Counted from the stretch's first letter, positions 48,601 through 57,488 are shown. The stretch: 64,000 bases of DNA from Aquihabitans sp. G128 (GCF_019048865.1 NZ_CP077604.1:4774001-4838000), one strand, 5' to 3'. Notes: generated by a model from the letters alone, not told the origin. Made by a program: numbers and translations.

Positions 48601-49697
48601 AGGCCCTGGCCGCCGTCACCAGCGAGCTGGCCGGCGCCCGCGTCGAGGCGTCCGACCTCGATGCCCGGCGGGTCCTGCCGTACCTGCGCATCACCTTCGC
48701 CATCCACGACGGCGACACCGTGGTGGCCATCGGCAAGGACCTCGATGCCGTCCGGGACCTCGTCGGCGGTCGGGTGCGGGCGGCCATCGCCGACGCCATC
48801 GCCGACCAGGCCCCGGACATCGAGCGCACGGGCATCACCCGGTGGGACCTCGGCGACCTGCCGCGGGTGGTCCGCTCCACCATCGACGGCCACGTCGTGG
48901 AGGGCTACCCCGCCCTGCTCGACGCCGGGGACTCGGTGTCGATCAAGGTGTTCTCCAAGCCTGAGATCGCCGAGCGGATCATGGCCGTGGGCGTGCGCCG
49001 GCTCGTGCTGCTGGCGGTGCCGGTGGGCGTGAAGGGCCTCGAGCGCGAGGTGCCCAACACGGTGCGCCTCGCCCTCTCGGGCGTGCCCGAGCTCACCCTC
49101 GGCAAGCTGCTGCGCGACGCCATCACCGCCTCGGCCGACCGGGTCGTCGCCGACGCCGGTGGCGTGGCCTGGGACGAGGAGGCCTTCACCGCCCTGCTCG
49201 CCGCCGCCCGCTCCAAGCTCAAGGCGACCACCGCCAAGGCGCTCCGCGACGCCGGCGAGGTGGTGGTGGCGGCCGCCGCCGTCGAGGCCCAGCTCGACCG
49301 CCTCACCAGCCCGCTGTTGGACGCGTCGGTGGCCGACGCACGCGCCCAGCTGCGCCGCCTGGTCCGGCCCGGCTTCGTGACCTCCTGCGGCACCCACCGC
49401 CTCCCGGACGTCCTGCGCTACGTGCGCGGCATCGGCAAGCGGTTGGAGAAGGTGGCCGGGGAGCCCCGCCGGGACCAGGAGCGCATCCTCGAGGTGGCCG
49501 GCGTCGAGCGGTACTACCAGCAGCTGCTGACGGCGCTGCTGCCCAGCCAGGTGACCAAGCGGGTGGTCGACGCGGGCTGGCAGCTCGAGGAGCTGCGCGT
49601 GAGCGTCTTCGCCCAGTCGGTGGGCGTCAAGGGCCAGGTGAGCGCCAAGCGCGTGCGCCGCGAGATCGACCACCTCTTCGCCGGCGAGCTCGACTAG
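45690..49697 (+). CDS. hrpA: ATP-dependent RNA helicase HrpA
   Basis: 1335 residues, normal for HrpA (about 1300). Walker A GETGSGKSTQ (about 126), DEAH box IIDEAHERSLN (about 219), motif III TSATIDTGRFSEHF, motif V TNVAETSLTVPGVRYVVD and motif VI QRAGRCGRV (about 429). A winged-helix/ratchet region follows, then the OB-like and long C-terminal DUF3418 part typical of HrpA. It unwinds RNA, probably in mRNA processing or stalled-ribosome handling. It starts 37 bases after the eIF2B-like gene, so the two may be cotranscribed. Confidence 0.93.
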   Translation: MSPTDAPVPVAPDAADLRERLASLGRRDQRRLGALLDRVGRPPGGRGGGAKAHRGRGRGHRPEVDRQPVTLEQVAADVATAEARVASRRAGVPTVTYPDGLPISERRQDLLDAIAANQVVIVAGETGSGKSTQLPKLCLELGRGVLGLIGHTQPRRVAARTIAERVAEELGTDLGQAVGYTVRFTDRVGDGTFVKVMTDGILLAEIQRDRLLDRYDTLIIDEAHERSLNIDFLLGYLKQLLPQRPDLKVIITSATIDTGRFSEHFGDAPIIEVSGRTFPVELRYRPYGERGLVDEGDDVIDDDRDQVEAISDAVDELARAGPGDVLVFLSGEREIRDTAGALAKRNLRDTEVLPLYARLSAAEQHRIFEPHRGRRVVLATNVAETSLTVPGVRYVVDAGTARISRYSHRLKVQRLPIEAVSQASANQRAGRCGRVAPGICIRLYAEEDFDGRDEFTDPEIQRTNLASVILQMTNLGLGDVAAFPFLDPPDSRAIRDGVHLLEELGALPPDQPADERRLTPTGRRLAQLPIDPRLARMVLEAQEQGCVREVLIIASALSIQDPRERPTDKQQAADELHRRFTVPGSDFLALVRLWDHLAERRKALSSNQFRRECRSEFLNFLRIREWQDLYRQLEQAARKLSITPSAGEVDAEQVHRALLAGLLSQIGVKDPEGREFRGARNSRFQLAHGSSLAKKPPPWVMAAELVETNRLWARTAAAVQPEWAEALAPHLVKRSYGEPRWDERSGRAVTNERVTLYGLPLVAARKVGYDRVDVDEARDLFLDHALQRREWSSRHPFLAANEAFLAEARDLGDRVRRVDLFDDDVLFRFYDRRVGLDVVSGRHFDQWWKQARRDDPDLLTLTMDDLTGDGPAFDPADYPDTWRQGDLELPVTYRFAPGEDLDGVTVHIPMAVLNRVEPWDFDWQVPGFRRELAEALVRTAPKAVRRLLTPLGETAERAADQLRWQEVPITEALAAVTSELAGARVEASDLDARRVLPYLRITFAIHDGDTVVAIGKDLDAVRDLVGGRVRAAIADAIADQAPDIERTGITRWDLGDLPRVVRSTIDGHVVEGYPALLDAGDSVSIKVFSKPEIAERIMAVGVRRLVLLAVPVGVKGLEREVPNTVRLALSGVPELTLGKLLRDAITASADRVVADAGGVAWDEEAFTALLAAARSKLKATTAKALRDAGEVVVAAAAVEAQLDRLTSPLLDASVADARAQLRRLVRPGFVTSCGTHRLPDVLRYVRGIGKRLEKVAGEPRRDQERILEVAGVERYYQQLLTALLPSQVTKRVVDAGWQLEELRVSVFAQSVGVKGQVSAKRVRREIDHLFAGELD

Positions 49698-49781
49698 GCC
49701 GAGCCGGTCGCCGCCCGGGCGGCCCGTAAGGTGGGCGCGTGCCGGTGCGGGACCGGCTCGGTGCAACGGAAGGTCGTTCGG

Positions 49782-51467
49782 GTGGCTGAGAGCTCGGTCT
49801 GCGAAGGGTGCGGCACGGTCCTGCCCCTGCCCGACGCCGAGGGAGTGGTGCGGTGCCCGTCGTGCGGTCGGGTGGCCTGGACCCGGGACCCGCAGGATCC
49901 GTTCGGCCCGCAGGGCCCGCCGCCCACCCTGGCGCCGGACCCGGCGCCCTTCGCCACCTGGACGCCGGAGCCGGTCTTCCGCACGTCGACCACCACCACC
50001 ACCCGCAAGGGCGCCTCCAGCGGGAGCCGCGTGGGGTGCCTGATCACGCTGGTGGTGCTGCTCGTCATCGGCGGCGCCACCTATGGCCTCATCGCCGGCA
50101 TCAGCAAGGGCACCGGGCCCTTCCGCAGCCTCAAGCCGAACCAGCTGTACCCCAGCAGCGGCTCGTCGATCGTGGTGCCCGGCGAGGGCAGCAGCACCGA
50201 CCTCGTCAAGATGGTCACCGACAACGGCGACGGCAGCCAGCGCAAGCTGGTCCGCGTGGTGATCGGGCCCGGCGGGGGCAAGGAGACCTGGAAGAGCCCG
50301 CCGCTGCCGAAGGACCTCTACACCGCCCAGCTGGCCATCGACGGCGACGACCTGTGGGTGGGCGGCGGCACCCACCTGATCCTGCTCTCGCTGGAGACCG
50401 GGGCCCAGCGCTGGCAGGCCACGCTCACCGACTCGCTCACCACCGGGTGCCCCGGGTGCTTCTCCGTGGTGGACGGGACCATGGTCCTGCGCACCGACGA
50501 CGCTTACGTCACGGCGTTCGCCGCCGAGTCGAACGAGCCCCGTTGGAGCCGTCGGCTCCAGACCGCAGCGGGGAGCGTGACGGTGGCCGGCGAGGACGTC
50601 TACGTCATCGACGACCCGCCCACCGCGGCCGACCTCACGCAGGTCGTCCAGCTCGACCCCGCCAGCGGCAAGGTGGTGCGCACGTTCACCCCGAGCTGCG
50701 GGCCGAGCGACACGGTGCCGTTCCCGATCGAGCTGCACGGCGGCGACCCGATCCTGCGGGTGCCGAGCAGCACGGACCTGGTCACCTACTTCGGCTTCGG
50801 CTACGGCTGCGTCACCCGCATCGATGCCACCACCGGCAAGCAGCGGTGGAAGGTCGGGCTGGAGGAGGGCAACTTCGACCAGGAGGGGGCGGTGCTGAAC
50901 TTCCAGCACCTCGTCTTCCCGCGATCGTCCGGCAGCCCGCTCCGCGTCGACCTGGCCACCGGCAAGGTGGCCGAGCTCGAGGCGCTGCCCGACGCCACCG
51001 CGAAGCCCCGTGCCATCGTGGGCACCACGCTGATCGCCGAGACCTCGAGCACCCGAGGCTCCACCAAGGGCGGGCTGGCGGCGTGGGACCTCACCACCGG
51101 CAAGCGGCTCTGGTCCGTGCGCCTGCCCGGCACCTCCGAACCCGTCTCCGACGGTCCGTACGCCTCGTCCGACGCCCTCTTCGACAGCACCCCGCGCACC
51201 CTGCTCGTCACCGGTGGCTCCACGGTGCGGCTCGTGACCTTCACCGGCTCGGACCGCTCCATCAAGGTGCAGGCCGTCGACGTCGCCACCGGTGACCTGG
51301 GAGCGCCGAAGGTGGGCACGCTGCGCAGCCGCTACGACACGGGGGGCACCCCGTCGATCTCCATCGAGTCGGTCAGCCCGGACCGCCTGGTGATCGGGGT
51401 CGACTCCATCGTCGAGGTGCTGGACCTCACCGACGCCAGCGATGCGAGCTGGCCGCCGAAGAACTGA
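49782..51467 (+). CDS. Zinc-ribbon, single-pass membrane protein with PQQ-like beta-propeller
   Basis: 561 residues from GTG 49782. Cytoplasmic zinc ribbon CEGCG...CPSCG (5-30), Pro/Thr linker, one membrane helix (VGCLITLVVLLVIGGATYGLIAGI, about 87-110), then an extracellular domain of repeated blades: LLSLETGAQRWQATL, VTAFAAESNEPRWSRRL, IDATTGKQRWKVGL, AAWDLTTGKRLWSVRL. These W-containing blades match quinoprotein-like or BamB-like propellers. No quinone ligands can be placed, so a scaffold or sensor is more likely than a dehydrogenase. Stop and next gene are close. Confidence 0.75.
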   Translation: MAESSVCEGCGTVLPLPDAEGVVRCPSCGRVAWTRDPQDPFGPQGPPPTLAPDPAPFATWTPEPVFRTSTTTTTRKGASSGSRVGCLITLVVLLVIGGATYGLIAGISKGTGPFRSLKPNQLYPSSGSSIVVPGEGSSTDLVKMVTDNGDGSQRKLVRVVIGPGGGKETWKSPPLPKDLYTAQLAIDGDDLWVGGGTHLILLSLETGAQRWQATLTDSLTTGCPGCFSVVDGTMVLRTDDAYVTAFAAESNEPRWSRRLQTAAGSVTVAGEDVYVIDDPPTAADLTQVVQLDPASGKVVRTFTPSCGPSDTVPFPIELHGGDPILRVPSSTDLVTYFGFGYGCVTRIDATTGKQRWKVGLEEGNFDQEGAVLNFQHLVFPRSSGSPLRVDLATGKVAELEALPDATAKPRAIVGTTLIAETSSTRGSTKGGLAAWDLTTGKRLWSVRLPGTSEPVSDGPYASSDALFDSTPRTLLVTGGSTVRLVTFTGSDRSIKVQAVDVATGDLGAPKVGTLRSRYDTGGTPSISIESVSPDRLVIGVDSIVEVLDLTDASDASWPPKN

Positions 51468-51521
51468 GTGGGCGACAGCGGCGAGGAACGTCGTCCCGGC
51501 TCGGTGGGTAGCTTCGGGGCC

Positions 51522-52208
51522 ATGGGTGAACTCGTCGACTTCCCGAGCAACGGCCACGGCGCCAGCGGCTACCTGGCGCTTCCCGAGAGCGGGTCGGGCC
51601 CCGGCCTGATCGTGATCCAGGAGTGGTGGGGCCTGGTGCCCCACATCGAGGACCTGTGCGACCGGTTCGCCGCCGAGGGCTTCGTGGCCCTGGCCCCGGA
51701 CCTGTTCCACGGCGAGAGCACCACCGAGCCCGACGAGGCCGGCAAGCTGATGATGGCCCTGAACCTCAGCCGCGCCGTGCAGGACATGAGCGGGGCGGTC
51801 GACTTCCTGCTCGGCCACGACGCCGTCACCGGCGGCAAGCTCGGCATCACCGGCTTCTGCATGGGCGGCGGGCTCACCCTGGTGGCGGCCTGCGAGCTGC
51901 CCGACAAGTTCGGTGCCGTGGTGCCCTGGTACGGCCTCATCCCGTGGCCCGACGCCCAGCCCGACTGGTCGAAGATCCAGGCGCCGGTCGAGGGCCACTA
52001 CGCCGGCAAGGACGGCTTCTTCACCCCAGAGGCGGCCCGGGAGCTGGAATCCACGCTGCGCGGCGTGGGCGCGTCGGCCACCTTGTACGTGTATGACGAC
52101 GCCGACCACGCCTTCTTCAACGACACCCGGCCCGAGGTCTACGACCCCGAGGCGGCCGCCACCGCCTGGCAGCGCACGCTCGACTTCCTGCACACCCGCC
52201 TGGGCTGA
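51522..52208 (+). CDS. Dienelactone hydrolase family protein
   Basis: 228 residues from ATG 51522 (GTG 51468 also in frame). Alpha/beta hydrolase with Cys nucleophile: GLIVIQEWWGLVPHIEDLCDRFAAEGFVALAPDLFHG, elbow GITGFCMGGGLTLVAA (Cys about 125), HYAGKDGFF acid and DADHAFFNDTRPEVYD base, exactly the dienelactone hydrolase pattern (Cys-Asp-His). Known prototype: chlorocatechol pathway; the wider family includes carboxymethylenebutenolidases of unknown role. Confidence 0.9.
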   Translation: MGELVDFPSNGHGASGYLALPESGSGPGLIVIQEWWGLVPHIEDLCDRFAAEGFVALAPDLFHGESTTEPDEAGKLMMALNLSRAVQDMSGAVDFLLGHDAVTGGKLGITGFCMGGGLTLVAACELPDKFGAVVPWYGLIPWPDAQPDWSKIQAPVEGHYAGKDGFFTPEAARELESTLRGVGASATLYVYDDADHAFFNDTRPEVYDPEAAATAWQRTLDFLHTRLG

Positions 52209-52235
52209 GGCCCGGGGGCGGTCCGGGAGCGCAGC

Positions 52236-52484
52236 GTGAGCGGCGGGCGGTGGGAGCGGTTCCAGGACCGGCGCGAGGACCGCGCCACCGAGCGCCTCGG
52301 CGATGCCCGACAGGCGTCGTGGAAGGGCATCGTCGGCCTCGTGCTCGCCCTCGTCGTGGTGGTCGCCCTCATCATCTTCGCCTTCTCCTACGTCAAGAAC
52401 GACGCCGTCGAGCACGACCGCCGCAACGAGCCCTCCCCGTGCACGGCGCCCCCGCCGGGCCCGCCGTGCCGACAGGTACCGTGA
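52236..52484 (+). CDS. Small single-pass membrane protein (82 aa)
   Basis: 82 residues from GTG 52236. A charged start (GGRWERFQDRREDRATERLGDARQASWKG), one membrane helix (IVGLVLALVVVVALIIFAFSYV, about 33-54) and a short tail with CTAPPPGPPCRQVP, whose two Cys may pair. Not recognised. Stop lies 4 bases before the next start, so it is translated with the DUF885-like peptidase and perhaps the dienelactone hydrolase (27-base gap). Confidence 0.58.
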   Translation: MSGGRWERFQDRREDRATERLGDARQASWKGIVGLVLALVVVVALIIFAFSYVKNDAVEHDRRNEPSPCTAPPPGPPCRQVP

Positions 52485-52488
52485 CCCG

Positions 52489-53683
52489 ATGCCCGTCGCC
52501 GAGCTCGATCCGGTCACCCGCTACCTCGAGGTCGGCCTGCGGCTCGGCCGCCACCTCGACGGCCTGGTCGACGCCTACTTCGGGCCGGAGGACCTGAAGG
52601 CCCGGGTCGAGGGCGAGCCCCAGCGGGCGCTGCCCGCGCTGGTGGGCGACGTGCGGGCCCTGGTGGCCGACCTCGACGCCGGCGACGGGGACCTCGACCC
52701 CACCCGCCGCCGCTGGCTGCGGGCCCAGGCGGCCGGGTTGCACACCGCAGCGCGGAAGCTGGCCGGCGAGGACGTGGCGTTCCTGGACGAGGTGGAGCAG
52801 TGCTACGGCGTGCGCCCCTCGGCGGTGCCGCACGACGTGCTGGCCGAGGCGCACCACCGCCTGGACGGCGCCCTGCCCGGGTCCGGTCCGCTGGCCGAGC
52901 GCTACGACGCCTGGCGCACCAGCCACGTCATGTCCCGCGAGCAGCTGACCGCCGCGGTCCACACCGTCGCCGAGGCGTTCCGCGAGCGCACGGAGGCGGC
53001 CTTCGGCCTGCCGGAGGGCGAGCACATCGAGTTCGAGCTGGTCTCCGACGAGCCGTGGTCGGGGTTCAACTACTACGAGGGCGGGCTGCGCAGCCGGGTG
53101 GCCATCAACACCGACCTGCCCGTCTCGTCCACCGCCATCGGCCACCTGATCGCCCACGAGGCCTATCCCGGGCACCACACCGAGCACTGCCGCAAGGAGG
53201 TCGGCCTGGTGCGCCGCCGCCAGCAGCTGGAGGAGGCGATCTTCCTGGTGGGCACGCCGCAGTGCCTGCTGGCCGAGGGCCTCGCCGACCTCGCCATCGA
53301 GGCGCTGCTCGGGCCGGACCACGAGCCGGCGATGGCCGAGATCCTGCACCCGCTCGGCATCCGCTACGACACCGAGGTGGTGGCGGCCGTCTCCGCCGCC
53401 GGCGAGGCGCTCTCGGCCGTGCGGGGCAACGCCGCGCTGCTGCTGCACGACCAGGGCCGGTCGGAGGACGACGCAGTGGCCGAGCTCGAGCGCTGGGGCC
53501 TCCTGTCGCACGAGCGAGCGGTGAAGTCCATCGCCTTCCTGACCCACCCCACGTGGCGGTCCTACATCTTCTGCTACGTCGACGGCCTGCCCCTGTGCCG
53601 GTCGTTCGTGGGGGGGCGACCCGGCCCGCTTCGAGCGGCTGCTCACCGAGCAGTTCGTGCCCGCCGACCTCGTCCCCGCCTGA
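52489..53683 (+). CDS. DUF885-like zinc peptidase (frameshifted near the C-terminus)
   Basis: About 398 residues. A metal motif LIAHEAYPGHHTEHCRKE (about residue 222) gives HExxPGHH, the DUF885-type zinc site; a downstream LLAEGLADLAIEALLG supplies the third ligand Glu. No signal peptide, so likely cytoplasmic. The frame breaks at seven Gs, 53610-53616; with six the end reads SFVGGDPARFERLLTEQFVPADLVPA to the stop at 53681-53683. Substrate unknown; peptides or acyl-amino acids are candidates. Four bases after the small membrane protein. Confidence 0.72.
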
Positions 53684-53776
53684 GGTCGGCGTTCCTCACC
53701 TGAACGGGTGTCCAGCCTCTGGCGTAGGCTCGGCCACTTGGGTTTCGACCCGTCGGCGGGCATGATGGGGGCAAGG

Positions 53777-53796
53777 ATCCGAGTGAACGCTCGGAT
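53777..53796. promoter_or_regulatory. Inverted repeat upstream of the PLP lyase gene
   Basis: ATCCGAG (53777-53783) and CTCGGAT (53790-53796) flank TGAACG, 37 bases before the start at 53833. Arms are perfect. A regulator is not encoded next to it. Confidence 0.4.
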
Positions 53797-53832
53797 ACTC
53801 GGACGAGGGCATGGAAGGCAAGGTGGCCGCTG

Positions 53833-55224
53833 ATGGCTGCGTATCCGTACAAGGACCGGTTCCCGGTCAACCGCACGCTGCCCGAGAAGGGGCGGCCGCG
53901 AGACGAGGTGCTCGCCGAGATGCGGAGCCTCGCCGTCGAGGAGGACGTCGCCTGGGAGGGCGGCAAGGTCTCCGGGACCATGTACTGCGGCGACCACGAC
54001 CACTACTCGTTCATGAACGACGTGTTCGGCCTCTACGCCCACGTCAACATCCTCCAGCGCGACATCTGCCCCAGCGCCACGCGCTACGAGGGCGAGGTCA
54101 TCGCCATGGCGCTCGACCTGTTCCACGCCGACGCCGTCACCGACACCGAGCCCGTGGGCCTGGTCACCAGCGGCGGCACCGGCTCGATCACCCACGCCAT
54201 CCTGGCCTTCCGCGAGGTCGCCCGGAACGAGCGGGGCGTCACCAAGCCCAACTTCATCAAGCCCGAGACCGGCCACCCCGCCTTCGACAAGGCCTGCCAC
54301 CTCTTCGGCATCGAGCTGCGCCAGGCCCCGGTCGACCCCGTCACCACCCAGGTCGACGTGCAATGGGTCCGCGACCACATCGACGACCAGACCATCGGCT
54401 TCATGGGCTCGGCCTGCAACTACGGCTACGGCACCATCGACCCCATCCAGGAGCTCTCCGACCTCGCCCTCGAGACCGGCCTGCCCCTGCACGTCGACGG
54501 CTGCCTCGGCGGGTTCATCCTCCCCTTCGGCGAGGAGCTCGGCTTCGGCATCCCGGTGTTCGACTTCCGCCTGCCCGGCGTCACCTCGATCTCCGCCGAC
54601 ACCCACAAGTACGGCTACGCCTTCAAGGGCACCAGCACCGTGCTGTTCCGGGACAAGAAGTGGCGCAACTCGCAGTACTTCTTCCTCACCGAGTGGAGCG
54701 GCGGCAAGTACTGCTCGCCCGGCATGGACGGCTCCCGCTCCGGCGGCCTCCTCGCCGCCACCTGGGCCTCCATGGTCCAGCTGGGCCGAGAGGGCTACCG
54801 CGGCTACGCCCAGAAGATCTTCGAGACCTCCCTCGCCATGCAGGAGGCCGTGAAGAGCCACCCCGAGCTCAAGCTGGTGGGCAGCCCGTCGTTCCTCTTC
54901 AGCTTCACCAGCGACGAGTTCGACGTGTACCACGTCAACGACTTCATGCGCCCGAAGGGCTGGCGCTTCAACGGCCAGCAGTACCCCAACGGCCTGCACA
55001 TGGCCGTCACCCGCCCGCAGACCCAGCCGGGCGTGGTCGAGGCGTTCGCCAACGACCTCGCTGCCGCCGTCGAGTACGCCAAGGAGAAGGGCCACGAGCC
55101 CGCCGCCTCCGGCGCCATCTACGGCGGCGTCGCCGGCGGCATGACCGACGAGGCCGACTCCTTCATCAAGATGGTCATGTCCGACATGCTCGACGAGCAG
55201 CAGGCACTGCCGCCGGAGGCGTAG
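53833..55224 (+). CDS. PLP-dependent group II decarboxylase / sphingosine-1-phosphate-lyase-like protein
   Basis: 463 residues, start ATG 53833 after a GGAAGGCAAGGTGG ribosome-binding site. PLP Lys lies in ISADTHKYGYAFKGTSTVLF (about 265). GLVTSGGTGSITHAIL (about 110) is the phosphate-binding loop in the form seen in S1P lyases (SGGTxS), and LPLHVDGCLGGFILPF holds the PLP Asp. Close patterns include glutamate decarboxylases, but the SGGTGS loop favours the lyase group. Soluble, no membrane anchor. Preceded by a small inverted repeat. Confidence 0.82.
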   Translation: MAAYPYKDRFPVNRTLPEKGRPRDEVLAEMRSLAVEEDVAWEGGKVSGTMYCGDHDHYSFMNDVFGLYAHVNILQRDICPSATRYEGEVIAMALDLFHADAVTDTEPVGLVTSGGTGSITHAILAFREVARNERGVTKPNFIKPETGHPAFDKACHLFGIELRQAPVDPVTTQVDVQWVRDHIDDQTIGFMGSACNYGYGTIDPIQELSDLALETGLPLHVDGCLGGFILPFGEELGFGIPVFDFRLPGVTSISADTHKYGYAFKGTSTVLFRDKKWRNSQYFFLTEWSGGKYCSPGMDGSRSGGLLAATWASMVQLGREGYRGYAQKIFETSLAMQEAVKSHPELKLVGSPSFLFSFTSDEFDVYHVNDFMRPKGWRFNGQQYPNGLHMAVTRPQTQPGVVEAFANDLAAAVEYAKEKGHEPAASGAIYGGVAGGMTDEADSFIKMVMSDMLDEQQALPPEA

Positions 55225-55232
55225 CTTCGGGC

Positions 55233-55543
55233 TCACTCGCTCGCTGCGCTCGCTCCGTTCCCCCGAGTTTCCTGGTTGACGGGCTGACGCCCGGCGCCTT
55301 GCGCAACGACGGCGGCGGAGCCGCCGTCGTTGGTCGTGGGGGGGCTCCGCAAGCTCCGCCCCCCCACACCCCCCGGGCTCGTGATGTCTCGTCACTCGTT
55401 CGCTGGCGCTCACTCCGTTCCTCGAGCTTCCTGGTTGACGGGCTGACGCCCGGCGCCTTGCGCAACGACGGCGGCGGAGCCGCCGTCGTTGGTCGTGGGG
55501 GGGGGCTCCGCAAGCTCCGCCCCCCCACACCCCCCCGGGCTCG
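55233..55543. repeat. Tandem pair of 159-bp repeats with internal hairpins
   Basis: Two copies (from 55233 and from 55392) differ by a few bases and by homopolymer length (7 or 9 Gs). Each has a 12-bp perfect hairpin, AACGACGGCGGC / GCCGCCGTCGTT with a GGA loop (55305-55331 in copy 1), and a G-run/C-run hairpin. No gene seen. It spans most of the 426-base gap between the PLP lyase and the MBL gene; 55544-55650 is C/G-rich without features. Confidence 0.88.
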
Positions 55544-55650
55544 CTTCGCTCGGGAACCCCCAACCCCAACCCGGACCCCGGACCCCGAACCCACACCCCC
55601 GGGTCGGTCGCGCATGCGGTCGGTGGGCGGGCTGTGGCAGGGTCGGGGGG

Positions 55651-56970
55651 ATGGGGAACGATGGGGAGCTGCTCGGGTTGTCGGGGGCGATCGTGGATGC
55701 GTGGTCGGCTCCCGGGGGGCCGCCCGCCGGGGCGCCGGAGGGGCCGACGAACCGGGTCACCAACGAGCTGAGCGAGCTGGCCGACGGCATCGCCGTGGTG
55801 GAGAGCTTCTCGCACGTGGTGGCGTTCCGGACCGACGAGGGCCTGGTGCTGTTCGACGCGTCGAGCGCCTTCACCGGCCGGGGCGTGACCGCCTCGCTGC
55901 GGGCGTGGAGCGACGAGCCCGTCCACTCGCTCGTGTACACCCACGGCCACGTCGACCACGTGGGCGGCAGCGGCGCCCTGCTGGCCGACGGCGCGGCCCG
56001 GGGCCACGCGGCACCGCACGTCGTCGGCCACGAGAACGTGGCGGCGCGCTTCGACCGCTACCGCGAGACCAACGGCTGGAACCTCGCGATCAACGCCCGG
56101 CAGTTCGGCCCCGGCTTCGGGGGCGGCGCCGGAGCCAGCGGCCGGGCCCGTCCGTTCCTGCCCGACGACGCCGCCGAGGTCACCGAGGCGTACCGCGACG
56201 ACCTCGACCTCTCGGTCGGCGGCCTCGACCTGGAGCTGCACCACGCCCGCGGCGAGACCGACGACCACACGTGGGCCTGGATCCCCGCCCACCGGGCGGT
56301 GGCCGTGGGCGACTTCGTGGCCTGGGTGTTCCCGAACGCCGGCAACCCGCAGAAGGTCCAGCGCTACCCGGGCGAGTGGGCGGCGGCGCTGCGCGAGATG
56401 ATCGCCAAGGAGCCCGAGCTGCTGCTGCCGGCCCACGGCCTCCCCGTCGCGGGCAGGGAGCGGGTGGCCACCGTCCTGGGCGACCTCGCCACCGCGCTGG
56501 AGCGGTTGGTGGCCGACGTGGTGGGCGCCATGAACCAGGGCGCCACGCTCGACGAGATCGTCCACTCGGTGCGGGTGGCCGACGACCTCCTGCACCGGCC
56601 GTGGCTGCGACCCGTCTACGACGAGCCCGAGTTCGTGGTCCGCAACATCTGGCGGCTCTACGGCGGCTGGTGGGACGGCGATCCCGCCGAGCTGAAGCCG
56701 GCCCAGGCCGACGTGCTGGCCGTCGAGCTGGCCGACCTGGCCGGTGGCGCCCACCGCCTGGCCGCTCGGGCCGAGCAGCTCTCCGAGAGCGGCGACCACC
56801 GCCTGGCCTGCCACCTGGTGGAGCTCGCCACCCGGGCCACCGACGACGACGGCCTGTGGCGGCTCCGCGCCCGCCTCTACCGAGCGCGGGCCGAGGCCGA
56901 GACCTCGCTCATGGCCAAGGGCGTCTTCAACGAGACCGCCCGAGCCAGCGACGACCGCGCCGAGGACTGA
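55651..56970 (+). CDS. MBL-fold hydrolase, alkyl-sulfatase-like
   Basis: 439 residues from ATG 55651 (GTCGGGGGG upstream). MBL motif YTHGHVDHVGGSGALL (about 106) supplies zinc ligands; later metal-site segments ARGETDDHTWAW and LLLPAHGLPVAG complete the site. The C-terminal third (VVRNIWRLYGGWWDGDPAELKPAQADVLAVELADLAGG...LACHLVELATRATDD) matches the alkyl-sulfatase dimerisation domain (SdsA1-like). No signal peptide. Probable hydrolysis of an alkyl sulfate or related ester, by family only. Confidence 0.85.
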   Translation: MGNDGELLGLSGAIVDAWSAPGGPPAGAPEGPTNRVTNELSELADGIAVVESFSHVVAFRTDEGLVLFDASSAFTGRGVTASLRAWSDEPVHSLVYTHGHVDHVGGSGALLADGAARGHAAPHVVGHENVAARFDRYRETNGWNLAINARQFGPGFGGGAGASGRARPFLPDDAAEVTEAYRDDLDLSVGGLDLELHHARGETDDHTWAWIPAHRAVAVGDFVAWVFPNAGNPQKVQRYPGEWAAALREMIAKEPELLLPAHGLPVAGRERVATVLGDLATALERLVADVVGAMNQGATLDEIVHSVRVADDLLHRPWLRPVYDEPEFVVRNIWRLYGGWWDGDPAELKPAQADVLAVELADLAGGAHRLAARAEQLSESGDHRLACHLVELATRATDDDGLWRLRARLYRARAEAETSLMAKGVFNETARASDDRAED

Positions 56971-57038
56971 ACCACCGCCGCCGACCACCGGATCCTCCGG
57001 CCGGAGACGCTCGGGAGGCCACGTAGGGTCGGGATCCC

Positions 57039-57458
57039 ATGTCGAGCCGCCACAGCCTCTGGTTCTCCTTCTTCCTCCGCCGCACCTGGGCGGTCCGGGC
57101 CGCCGCGGTCCTCGTGCTCCTGCTGCCGATCCCCATGTGGCTGTCGCGCCACCAGGACGCGCAGGACCGGGAGGGGCGCGAGACCCGGACCGTGCGGGTC
57201 GACCGGGTGGTGGAGCAGGGCAACGACGACCTCGTCTCGGGTCGCGTGGAGGACGAGCTGATCTCGTTCAGCCGCCCGGGCAAGACGGCAGTGGGGGACC
57301 GGGTCGAGGTCTACCGCGCCGACGGGCAGTGGCGCACGGTCGACCAGGCGCCGCTGTGGGTGCCGATCGCCGCCACCGCCCTGTGCTGGGTGTTCGCCGG
57401 GTCGGCGCTGGCCTTCTACCCCGGGTTGGCCCGACGGCGGGGCTGGGCCCGGTCCTGA
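57039..57458 (+). CDS. Two-helix membrane protein, unknown function
   Basis: 139 residues. Helix 1 VRAAAVLVLLLPIPMWL (about 19-35), a soluble segment of about 60 residues (QDREGRETRTVRVDRVVEQGNDDLVSGRVEDELISFSRPGKTAVGDRVEVYRADGQWRTVD) that reads as a small beta domain like an OB or DUF3592 segment, and helix 2 VPIAATALCWVFAGSALAFYP. Function unknown. 68 bases after the MBL gene and 30 bases before an APH gene, same strand. Confidence 0.62.
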   Translation: MSSRHSLWFSFFLRRTWAVRAAAVLVLLLPIPMWLSRHQDAQDREGRETRTVRVDRVVEQGNDDLVSGRVEDELISFSRPGKTAVGDRVEVYRADGQWRTVDQAPLWVPIAATALCWVFAGSALAFYPGLARRRGWARS

Positions 57459-57488
57459 GATCGACCGACCGCCGGTAGGTTTCGTCCG

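Noticed and set aside
45489..52517. A 2342-codon open frame on the minus strand, opposite hrpA and the propeller gene
   Set aside because: It is the antisense shadow of real genes in very GC-rich DNA: low-complexity His/Gly/Val/Ala composition, no ribosome-binding site and no recognisable domain.
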